Below, piece after piece: positions 35,229-43,934 of a stretch of 54,899 bases of DNA. The position numbers and the translations under genes are program-made. The notes beneath the pieces are model-generated. The model worked only from the letters and a program-made list of their open reading frames with translations. It was not told the origin of the DNA and did not search any database. The number at the start of each line of letters is the position of its first letter. Position 1 is the first letter of the stretch. The stretch spans positions 1 to 54,899 of the forward strand of contig CAIQNN010000051.1 of the NCBI GenBank assembly GCA_903873185.1. Direction: 5' to 3'. This DNA comes from an uncultured Actinomycetes bacterium. Lineage in GTDB: Bacteria; Actinomycetota; Actinomycetes; Nanopelagicales; Nanopelagicaceae.

Positions 35229-35810
35229 ATGGCTTTTCATCCCTTTCATTTTGACACTCATGATTTACCTCGTCGCGCCGGGGAGATGCGCGAATATTTT
35301 CTAGAGATCGATGAACACGAGCCGATGGGCTTTGATGTAATTTCAATTCCGGATTACGAGCCAATCGATATTGAGCTTCGCCTCGAATCTGTCACCGGAG
35401 GAATTCTCGTTACGGCTACGGTTGCCGCAGAAGCCGTCGGAGAATGCACCCGCTGTTTGGATCGCGTCGAATTTAGTATTGACGAAAAGTTTCAAGAGCT
35501 CTTTGAGTACGAAGTGGATTATCGCCAGAAGAAGAAGCCGGCGAAGAAGAGTTCAGCCAAAGCTGATGAAGAGCTGGATGAGGAATCCGATGATGTTCGC
35601 CAAATGGTTGGGGATATCATCGATCTAGAACCATCGGTCCGAGATGCCATTATTTTGAATCTGCCAATAAACCCGCTTTGTTCGCCAGATTGCCCCGGGC
35701 TCTGCCCAGATTGTGGAATCAAGTGGACCCTTCTCCCGGTAGATCACGAGCATGCCGTGGCCGATATCAGGTGGGCTGGGCTCGAAGGCTGGAAGAGCCC
35801 AGAAGCCTGA
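35229..35810 (+). CDS. DUF177 (YceD) family protein
   Basis: A 193-aa protein of the YceD family, which pairs with rpmF across bacteria and is linked to 23S rRNA or L32 metabolism. The Cys pair CTRC at mid-protein and the C-terminal CSPDCPGLCPDCG cluster (four Cys) suggest metal binding. A charged Lys/Glu/Asp linker (RQKKKPAKKSSAKADEELDEES) separates the halves. rpmF follows 110 bases downstream. Confidence 0.92.
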   Translation: MAFHPFHFDTHDLPRRAGEMREYFLEIDEHEPMGFDVISIPDYEPIDIELRLESVTGGILVTATVAAEAVGECTRCLDRVEFSIDEKFQELFEYEVDYRQKKKPAKKSSAKADEELDEESDDVRQMVGDIIDLEPSVRDAIILNLPINPLCSPDCPGLCPDCGIKWTLLPVDHEHAVADIRWAGLEGWKSPEA

Positions 35811-35920
35811 TTTTTCCAGATTCTGAGTTCATTTTTACTTCTTGCCAGGTTTGAGGGATACTTCTCCTCTGTTCAAGGAGCGTTTATCTAACGCCCACGC
35901 TTTAAGAGAAAGGGTTAATC

Positions 35921-36094
35921 ATGCCGGTCCCAAAGCGAAAGATGTCCCGTTCTCGCACCCGTCATCGTCGTAGCTCATGGAAAACCACTCCAGCACCTTT
36001 GGCGCCTTGTGGTCAATGCCAGCAACCTAAGTTGATGCATGCAGCCTGCCCAACCTGCGGTACCTATAACCGTCGTCAGGTTCTCGAGGTCTGA
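35921..36094 (+). CDS. rpmF: 50S ribosomal protein L32 (zinc-binding form)
   Basis: A short 57-aa ribosomal protein: MPVPKRKMSRSRTRHRRS at the start, then CGQC and CPTCG Cys pairs (zinc ribbon, C+ type) and the end TYNRRQVLEV. AAAGGG lies about 10 bases before ATG. The leader at 35811-35920 contains a small hairpin (GCGTT/AACGC) just upstream. rnc begins within or immediately after this gene. Confidence 0.97.
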   Translation: MPVPKRKMSRSRTRHRRSSWKTTPAPLAPCGQCQQPKLMHAACPTCGTYNRRQVLEV

Positions 36095-36095
36095 T

Positions 36096-36776
36096 CTGTA
36101 CGCTCGTCTAACCGAAGCTCTCGGAATTTCGGTTACTGATGAGTTGTTGGAATTAGCCCTGACCCACCGTTCTTTTGCTTACGAATCTGGTGGCATACCT
36201 ACTAACGAGCGCTTGGAATTCTTAGGCGATAGTGTTTTAGGTTTGGTAGTTACCGAAGAGCTTTACGCAAAATTCCCAGATTTCGATGAATCCCGGCTCT
36301 CGCCACTGCGCTCTGGTGTAGTCAATATGAGAGCCCTGGCGCAGATTGCTCGCACGCTTGAACTTGGCGAGCACCTTCGAATCGGCAAAGGCGAGGAAAG
36401 CTCTGGTGGCCGTGACAAGAACTCAATCTTGGCCGACTCCCTCGAGGCGCTAATTGGTGCCATCTATCTCGAGCATGGTTTTCAAAAGTGTGCCGAAATA
36501 ATTTTGAAGTTGGTTCGTCCAGCAATTGCGCAAGCACATTCGCAGGGGATCGGGCTGGATGGCAAAACGGCGCTCCAGGAATTGGCCGCAGCAAGAGGTC
36601 TCACCTCCCCGGAATACGAAATCACCGAATCTGGTCCTGATCACGACAAGGCATTTACTGCTGCTGCGATTCTTTCGGGCGAAAAATTTCCAATCGGCGA
36701 GGGTAAAAGCAAACGAGAAGCGGAACAGGTCGCAGCCCGCTTGGCATACGAGGCGTTAATTGCCAGAACTTCCTGA
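36096..36776 (+). CDS. rnc: Ribonuclease III, start codon uncertain
   Basis: The double-strand RNA endonuclease that processes rRNA precursors. The protein has the signature NERLEFLGDSVLGLVV, the second acidic cluster in DSLEALIGAIYLEHG, and a C-terminal dsRNA-binding domain (DGKTALQELAAARGL ... KREAEQVAARLAYEAL). The only standard start in frame is ATG 36039, which overlaps rpmF by 56 bases, lacks a Shine-Dalgarno sequence and adds 19 unconserved residues. CTG 36096 lies one base after the rpmF stop, with GAGGT 5 bases upstream, and gives a normal-length N-terminus (YARLTEALG). I favour CTG. Overlaps mutM by 17 bases. Confidence 0.93.
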   Translation: MYARLTEALGISVTDELLELALTHRSFAYESGGIPTNERLEFLGDSVLGLVVTEELYAKFPDFDESRLSPLRSGVVNMRALAQIARTLELGEHLRIGKGEESSGGRDKNSILADSLEALIGAIYLEHGFQKCAEIILKLVRPAIAQAHSQGIGLDGKTALQELAAARGLTSPEYEITESGPDHDKAFTAAAILSGEKFPIGEGKSKREAEQVAARLAYEALIARTS

Positions 36777-37626
36777 AGTTGAAACAGTCCGGAGCGGTTT
36801 AGCAAACGCAATAGTTGGACGAACAATCCGCAACACTTCAATCTTTCACCACCGCGCCATCAATCCAAAGAGCGAATTCGATTTTGCGATTCTTGAAGGA
36901 CAGAAAGTAATTTCAGTTGGACGGCGGGGAAAATTCCTCTGGATTCGAACTCAAGGTTCACTAAATCTAGTTGCTCATCTAGGCATGAGCGGTCAATTCC
37001 TAATTCAGCCGAAGCGCAAAACCGACGAGGTGCACCTGCGAGCGCGAATCTCATTTACAAAAGGCACGGATGAACTGAGGTTCATCGACCAACGCACCTT
37101 TGGCTGGTTGGCAATTTCCGGTGACGGGCCCGAAGTGCCATTGATGGCATCTCATATCGCCCGCGACCTCTTCGACCCAGAATTTAATACCAAGCTCGTA
37201 GTTGAAAGCATTCTGCTGAAAAAGAGTGAGATCAAGCGAGTGCTTCTGGATCAAAAGGTTCTTAGTGGAATCGGCAATATCTATGCCGATGAATCACTTT
37301 GGCGCGCCCGAATCCATCCACAAACCGCTGCTAACTCTTTGACCAGGCGCCAACTTTCCAATCTGCTGCGTCAGGCAACGGCCGTGATGTCGGAGGCGCT
37401 CGCGGTGGGAGGAACTTCCTTTGATGAGCTTTATGTCAATGTGAATGGTCAAAGCGGGTACTTCGATCGGACGCTGGCGGTTTATGGTCGCGAAGGCGAA
37501 CCTTGTGACAGGTGCGGCACGCCGATTATTCGAATCTCCTTCGCCAATCGCTCCTCGCATCTGTGCCCGAAGTGTCAAATTTGGCCGGCTATTAGCGCCG
37601 GCGGAACGATTTTTGAGAATCGCTAG
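36760..37626 (+). CDS. mutM: Formamidopyrimidine-DNA glycosylase
   Basis: Removes 8-oxoguanine and other oxidised purines, then nicks DNA. The catalytic Pro2-Glu3 are in the PELPEVETVRSGL opening, with the conserved Lys in GRRGKFLW. The H2TH region (VLSGIGNIYADESLWRARIHP) and the C-terminal zinc finger (CDRCG...CPKCQ) are complete in 288 aa. TTG start overlapping rnc. The rnc-mutM-smc-ftsY order is standard in Actinobacteria. Confidence 0.96.
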   Translation: MPELPEVETVRSGLANAIVGRTIRNTSIFHHRAINPKSEFDFAILEGQKVISVGRRGKFLWIRTQGSLNLVAHLGMSGQFLIQPKRKTDEVHLRARISFTKGTDELRFIDQRTFGWLAISGDGPEVPLMASHIARDLFDPEFNTKLVVESILLKKSEIKRVLLDQKVLSGIGNIYADESLWRARIHPQTAANSLTRRQLSNLLRQATAVMSEALAVGGTSFDELYVNVNGQSGYFDRTLAVYGREGEPCDRCGTPIIRISFANRSSHLCPKCQIWPAISAGGTIFENR

Positions 37627-37670
37627 TGGTTGCTGAGCCTGATTCGGTTCAAGAAGGCAACGCGAACGGG

Positions 37671-37676
37671 TAGGTT
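37671..37676 (+). promoter_or_regulatory. -10 hexamer TAGGTT, leaderless-type start of smc
   Basis: TAGGTT fits TANNNT, followed by 6 bases (TTCCCC) and GTG 37683. No Shine-Dalgarno sequence is present. Confidence 0.5.
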
Positions 37677-37682
37677 TTCCCC

Positions 37683-40600
37683 GTGTATTTGAAGAGTATG
37701 ACCCTCAAGGGCTTCAAATCCTTCGCCTCGGCTACCAGCCTCAATTTTGAGCCTGGAATTACCTGCGTCGTTGGACCAAATGGCTCGGGCAAGAGCAACG
37801 TTGTCGATGCCCTTTCCTGGGTCATGGGCGAGCAAGGGGCCAAATCTCTACGCGGGGGAAAGATGGAAGATGTCATCTTTGCGGGCACCTCGGGGCGGGC
37901 ACCTCTAGGCCGGGCCGAAGTCTCAGTCACAATCGATAACACCTCCGGAACGCTTCCAATCGAATTTGCCGAAGTAACAATTACCCGAATTCTCTTCCGA
38001 AATGGCGCCAGCGAGTATCAGTTAAATGGTGATGCCACCCGGCTGCTAGATATTCAAGAGCTCTTAAGCGATAGCGGCATTGGTCGCGAGATGCATGTCA
38101 TCGTTGGCCAGGGCCAACTCGATGCCATCTTGCTTGCCAACCCCGAGGAGCGTCGCGCCTTTATCGAAGAGGCGGCCGGGGTACTGAAACATCGAAAGCG
38201 TAAAGAGAAGGCGCTGCGAAAGCTAGATTCTATGCAGGCCAACTTAGCGCGAATCACGGATTTAACCGTGGAACTTCGTCGACATTTAAAACCACTTGGT
38301 AAACAAGCCGAAGTAGCTCGCAAAGCCTCAACTATTCAATCAAATTTGCGCGACTCCAGGCTGCGACTTCTTGCTGATGACCTGATGCAACTTCGATCCA
38401 CTTTAGATGCCGAAGTAGCTGACGAGACTTCGCTTCGACTCCGACGCGATCAGGTAGAAGCTGCGCTCAACGAATCACGCGCTCGCGAAGAAGAGATTGA
38501 TCGCATCAGCGCCTCCGAAAATCCGCAACTTATTGCAGCCCAAGAGAATTATTACAAGCTCACGGCGCAACGGGAAAAGTTTCGCGGCATTCAAAATCTT
38601 TCTTCGGAACGCGCCCGTTTTCTTGCCGAAGATGGCGAGGAAGCTCGGGGTAGCGGTCGTGATCCAGAGTCCATGGAGGCTGAAGCCAGAACGCTACGAA
38701 TTGAAGAAGGCGCGCTAAAGGAAGAGTCGGTTGGCGCCGGCGAAAACCTAACGGTCGTCTCTGGCACTTTGCATACCCTTGAAGCCGATTTAGCTTTAGA
38801 AGAAAATCGAGTCTCGGCCGCCCTTCGCGCCATTGCCGATCAACGTGAAGGTACCGCTCGACAAGAAGGTCACATCAATGGTTTGAAATCTCGAATCGAT
38901 GCCACAAACGCCGAGATAACTCGACTCACTAAATCTCGTGACGATGCCAGCGAGCGTTATAAAGCCTTCCAACAAGAATTTGCGATCCTAGAAACTCAGA
39001 TCGCAAGCCTCGATGCCAGCGAGCCCGATCTTGATGCGCGTTTTGAAGCGGCGAAATCGGTCATGGAGCAAGCTCAAGTCGAGCATGCAGCGCTAATCGA
39101 AAGCGGACAAATAGCCGAGCGCGCTCGTGCTGGACTTGAGGCTCGAAAGAGTGCGCTCCAAGAGAGCTTGGTGCACCGCGATGGCTCCGGTGTTGTCCTA
39201 TCTGGACGCAATGGCGTTCGAGTTCGCGGAAAATTGGCCTCGCTCATTTCGGTAGAACCAGGCTGGGAAGCGGCTGTTGCTGCTGCGCTTGGGCCACTAG
39301 CAGATGCAATCGTTGTCGAAGATTTGAATTCGGCTGTCGCCGCATTGACTATGTTGAAGAGCGAATCTGCTGGGCAGTCCGAACTTTTAGTTATTGATTC
39401 CGCTGCGGTTGATTCTGCGCTACTGACCAATTTGCCAGCCGGGGCTAAACCATTAGCTTCACTAATTAGCTCATCCAAAGTTGGCGACCTGGTTCATCAA
39501 TTACTGCATCGCTATGTTGCTATCGAATCTTTAGCACAGGCACAAGCCATCTTGGCTCATGACTCTTCGTTAATTGCAGTCACCAAAGAAGGTGACGTTG
39601 TTGGCAGCGTTCGCGTGCGCGGCGGTTCAGCACAGCAGAGTTCGGCCATTGAGATCACGGCGTTAGTGGAACGAACTGCCGCAGAACTCGCCAAAATTGT
39701 GGCCAACTGCGAACAAATCAAGTTTGAAATTATTCGCTCAGATGAGGCTTTAACGTCCAAGAAAAATGGCTACGAACTTCAACTTGCAAAGTTAAATGAA
39801 TCCGATGCCAAGATGTCCGGCCTTGCTGAACAAATGGCAGTAGCTGGTCAAAATGTTAAAAGCGCTCAGGCTGAAGTCGAACGTGCCAGCGCCTCTTTGG
39901 TAGAAGCATCCAATCAACGGGCCTCAGATGAACAAGATTTAGAAGCGGCACTTTCACAATTTGAATCTCATCAAGAGCCAGCAGAACCAGATCTAACTCA
40001 TTTAGAAGATCTTCGCTCCAAGGTTTCAGCTTCAAGATCCCTTGAAGTTGAAGCTCGTTTACATCTTCGTACTCTGGAAGAACGATTCGCCGCGCTCGCG
40101 CAACGGGCCCTAACTTTAGAGCAGAGCGCCGTAACCGAGCGCGAAGCAGCTTCCAAAGCGATCGTTCGCAGAGAGCAACGAACCATTGCCTCGGTAACTG
40201 CCCAGGCTATTGCAGATACCGCCTACGAAGCGTTAATTCAGATTGAACTGTCGATTGCAAAGGCAGCTGCGGAGCGCGAGCGGCTGGAACTTGCCCGCAC
40301 TGCACGCGAAGGCGAAATTTTGGCAATTCGAAGTCAGAGCCGCGAACTAACTACTGAGCTCGATCAATTAACTTCAAGTGTCCATCGTGATGAGCTTGCA
40401 CGTGCCGAACAGCGGATGCGAATCGAAGTCCTCGAAGATAAAGCGGTAGAAGAACTTGGGGTCGATGTAATTACTTTGCTGGCGGAGTACGGCCCGGCTA
40501 GCGATGTACCCACATTTGTTGAAGATGCTGAAGGCAACTTTGTTCCTGGAGATCTAATTCCATATCGCCGAGAGCAACAAGAGAAGCGATTAGCTCAAGC

Positions 40601-41231
40601 TGAACGCGAACTTGCCATGCTTGGAAAGATCAATCCACTTGCGCTTGAGGAGTACACGGCTCTTGAAGAGCGACTACGTTACTTGGCCGAACAACTGGAA
40701 GACCTAAAGAAGACTCGACGAGATTTGTTGGAAATTATCAAAGAGGTAGATGAGAAGGTTCAGCAAATCTTCCTGGACGCGTACAACGACACGGCGCGAG
40801 AATTTGAAATTATCTTCGCCAGATTATTCCCAGGTGGCGATGGTCGATTAATACTCACAAACCCAGATGACATTATGGCCTCGGGAGTTGATGTAGAAGC
40901 AAGACCCCCAGGAAAGCGAATTAAACGGCTCTCATTACTTTCCGGTGGCGAACGATCGCTAGTTGCAGTTGCGATGCTGGTTGCAATATTTAAAGCCAGA
41001 CCAAGTCCGTTCTACGTTATGGATGAGGTCGAGGCAGCGCTCGATGACACCAACCTTGGTCGACTACTGGGTGTCTTCGAAGAGTTGCGCGAAAAATCAC
41101 AACTAATCATTATTACTCACCAAAAGCGCACAATGGAGATTGCCGATGCCCTTTATGGCGTGACTATGCGTGGCGATGGCGTCTCCGAAGTAATTTCCCA
41201 GCGACTTCGCGAGTCCGAAGCAAGCGTTTAA
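37683..41231 (+). CDS. smc: Chromosome segregation protein SMC
   Basis: The condensin ATPase that organises the chromosome. The 1182-aa protein has Walker A GPNGSGKS at residues 31-38, two long coiled-coil arms, and a central hinge around residues 500-650 (VRVRGKLASLISVEPGWEAAVAAALGPLADAIVV...). The C-terminal head has LSGGE at 1086-1090 and Walker B YVMDEVEAALDD. The length is normal. GTG start. scpA/scpB are not in the window. ftsY starts 9 bases after the stop. Confidence 0.97.
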   Translation: MYLKSMTLKGFKSFASATSLNFEPGITCVVGPNGSGKSNVVDALSWVMGEQGAKSLRGGKMEDVIFAGTSGRAPLGRAEVSVTIDNTSGTLPIEFAEVTITRILFRNGASEYQLNGDATRLLDIQELLSDSGIGREMHVIVGQGQLDAILLANPEERRAFIEEAAGVLKHRKRKEKALRKLDSMQANLARITDLTVELRRHLKPLGKQAEVARKASTIQSNLRDSRLRLLADDLMQLRSTLDAEVADETSLRLRRDQVEAALNESRAREEEIDRISASENPQLIAAQENYYKLTAQREKFRGIQNLSSERARFLAEDGEEARGSGRDPESMEAEARTLRIEEGALKEESVGAGENLTVVSGTLHTLEADLALEENRVSAALRAIADQREGTARQEGHINGLKSRIDATNAEITRLTKSRDDASERYKAFQQEFAILETQIASLDASEPDLDARFEAAKSVMEQAQVEHAALIESGQIAERARAGLEARKSALQESLVHRDGSGVVLSGRNGVRVRGKLASLISVEPGWEAAVAAALGPLADAIVVEDLNSAVAALTMLKSESAGQSELLVIDSAAVDSALLTNLPAGAKPLASLISSSKVGDLVHQLLHRYVAIESLAQAQAILAHDSSLIAVTKEGDVVGSVRVRGGSAQQSSAIEITALVERTAAELAKIVANCEQIKFEIIRSDEALTSKKNGYELQLAKLNESDAKMSGLAEQMAVAGQNVKSAQAEVERASASLVEASNQRASDEQDLEAALSQFESHQEPAEPDLTHLEDLRSKVSASRSLEVEARLHLRTLEERFAALAQRALTLEQSAVTEREAASKAIVRREQRTIASVTAQAIADTAYEALIQIELSIAKAAAERERLELARTAREGEILAIRSQSRELTTELDQLTSSVHRDELARAEQRMRIEVLEDKAVEELGVDVITLLAEYGPASDVPTFVEDAEGNFVPGDLIPYRREQQEKRLAQAERELAMLGKINPLALEEYTALEERLRYLAEQLEDLKKTRRDLLEIIKEVDEKVQQIFLDAYNDTAREFEIIFARLFPGGDGRLILTNPDDIMASGVDVEARPPGKRIKRLSLLSGGERSLVAVAMLVAIFKARPSPFYVMDEVEAALDDTNLGRLLGVFEELREKSQLIIITHQKRTMEIADALYGVTMRGDGVSEVISQRLRESEASV

Positions 41232-41240
41232 GCCGACGGC

Positions 41241-42080
41241 ATGTCGCTCTTTGGAAAACTTTTTTCAAAGCTCCGATCTGGATCGCTCTCTAATTCAGAT
41301 TGGGAGGAGATCGAGCGCGCTCTAATTGAATCTGATCTAGGAGCAGGCGCGACAGCAGAAGTGATCGCGCTAGCAAAGAAGATTAAGGGCGAGAGCCCCG
41401 AAGAGTTAGTTCTAGGAATTTTGCAATCCTGGCTTAGCAAATCCCCACGCGAAGTAGCAGCCGCGATTGATCGGCCAACAACGGTATTGGTAGTTGGCGT
41501 GAATGGCACTGGCAAAACCACCTCAGTAGCAAAATTGGCCGGCTTGTTAAAAGCTCAAGGCAATTCAGTAATCGTTGCTGCGGCCGATACCTTCCGAGCG
41601 GCAGCAACTGAGCAGTTGCAAACCTGGGGCGCTCGATTAGATATTCCAGTAGTCGCCGGAAAGGCGCAAGGCGACCCCGCAGCGGTCGCATTTGATGCAA
41701 TTACGCGAGCCAAAGCCGATCAGATCAATTATTTGGTGGTTGATACAGCCGGTCGATTGCACACCAAATCTGGATTGATGGATGAGCTAGAGAAAATTGC
41801 TCGAGTAATTTCCAAGAGCTCGCCGGTCGATGAAGTGTTGTTGGTGATTGATGCAACGACCGGACAGAACGCGATTTCGCAGGCGAAAATTTTCACTGAG
41901 AGCGTTGGAGTCACTGGCTTAATTCTTACAAAGTTAGATGGCTCCGCCAAAGGCGGCATTGCGCTGGCGATTGAGCGAGAAACCGGGTTGCCGATCAAGT
42001 ACGTAGGAACCGGCGAGACCTTGGCCGACATCGCCATTTTCGATGCTGGCGCCTACCTGCAAGGGCTGATGGCGGAATAG
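41241..42080 (+). CDS. ftsY: Signal recognition particle receptor FtsY (minimal NG form)
   Basis: Docks the SRP-ribosome complex at the membrane. The 279-aa protein carries only an N-terminal amphipathic helix (MSLFGKLFSKLRSG) and the NG domain. G1 is GVNGTGKTT at residues 86-94, then DTFRAAATEQL, DTAGRLHTKSGLMDEL and TKLDGSAKGG. The long acidic A domain found in many actinobacterial FtsY proteins is absent. Follows smc as usual. Confidence 0.95.
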   Translation: MSLFGKLFSKLRSGSLSNSDWEEIERALIESDLGAGATAEVIALAKKIKGESPEELVLGILQSWLSKSPREVAAAIDRPTTVLVVGVNGTGKTTSVAKLAGLLKAQGNSVIVAAADTFRAAATEQLQTWGARLDIPVVAGKAQGDPAAVAFDAITRAKADQINYLVVDTAGRLHTKSGLMDELEKIARVISKSSPVDEVLLVIDATTGQNAISQAKIFTESVGVTGLILTKLDGSAKGGIALAIERETGLPIKYVGTGETLADIAIFDAGAYLQGLMAE

Positions 42081-42113
42081 CCGAAACCTAGTTGTAACAA
42101 ATCAGGTCAAAGT

Positions 42114-42129
42114 GTCACCTTCTTGAAAC
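42114..42129. promoter_or_regulatory. GlnR-like box upstream of amtB
   Basis: GTCAC-N6-GAAAC matches the GTNAC-N6-GAAAC form known for GlnR sites in Actinobacteria. It lies 77 bases before the -10-like TATATT, which suits an activator. A partial half-site (GTAAC at 42094-42098) is upstream. Confidence 0.5.
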
Positions 42130-42147
42130 TAATTTAGGTAGTTAGTC

Positions 42148-42165
42148 GTAACCCTTAAGGGTCAC
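42148..42165. promoter_or_regulatory. 18-base near-palindrome in the amtB promoter region
   Basis: GTAACCCTTAAGGGTCAC is symmetric except for one base pair. Its ends are GTAAC and GTCAC, the same half-sites seen in the GlnR-like box, but with a spacer of 8 rather than 6. It may be a second regulator site. Confidence 0.4.
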
Positions 42166-42205
42166 CCTTCACTCCTCTCAACGACGAGACCGACGGTCAC
42201 TTACC

Positions 42206-42211
42206 TATATT
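42206..42211 (+). promoter_or_regulatory. Possible -10 of amtB (TATATT)
   Basis: TATATT lies 17 bases upstream of ATG 42229. The transcript would then carry a very short leader with GGAG about 6 bases before the start. Confidence 0.4.
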
Positions 42212-42228
42212 CGTTCTTTGGAGCCCTT

Positions 42229-43853
<1,625 letters not shown>

Positions 43854-43872
43854 TTAAAAATGGTTTGACTAG

Positions 43873-43931
43873 TTTGGCCTAACTTCTGCTTCCCATGAGA
43901 AGTATTTCGTTGAAAGGGAAGTTAGGCTAAA
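43873..43931 (+). repeat. 14-base inverted repeat between glnK and glnD
   Basis: 43873-43886 pairs with 43918-43931 (core GCCTAACTTC/GAAGTTAGGC, one G-U pair outside it) over a 31-base loop. The right arm contains the -10-like TAGGCT of glnD. A shorter, mutually exclusive stem is possible between CTTCCC (43889-43894) and GGGAAG (43916-43921). Confidence 0.6.
43923..43928 (+). promoter_or_regulatory. -10 hexamer TAGGCT, leaderless-type start of glnD
   Basis: TAGGCT fits TANNNT, followed by 6 bases and ATG 43935. It lies inside the right arm of the inverted repeat. AGGGAAG (43915-43921) is too far upstream (13 bases) for a good Shine-Dalgarno sequence. Confidence 0.45.
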
Positions 43932-43934
43932 ACT

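Noticed and set aside
37649-41700. Several 60-140 residue minus-strand frames within smc and ftsY
   Set aside because: Low-complexity Ser/Ala/Arg-rich shadows of real genes, with no ribosome-binding sites or recognisable domains.
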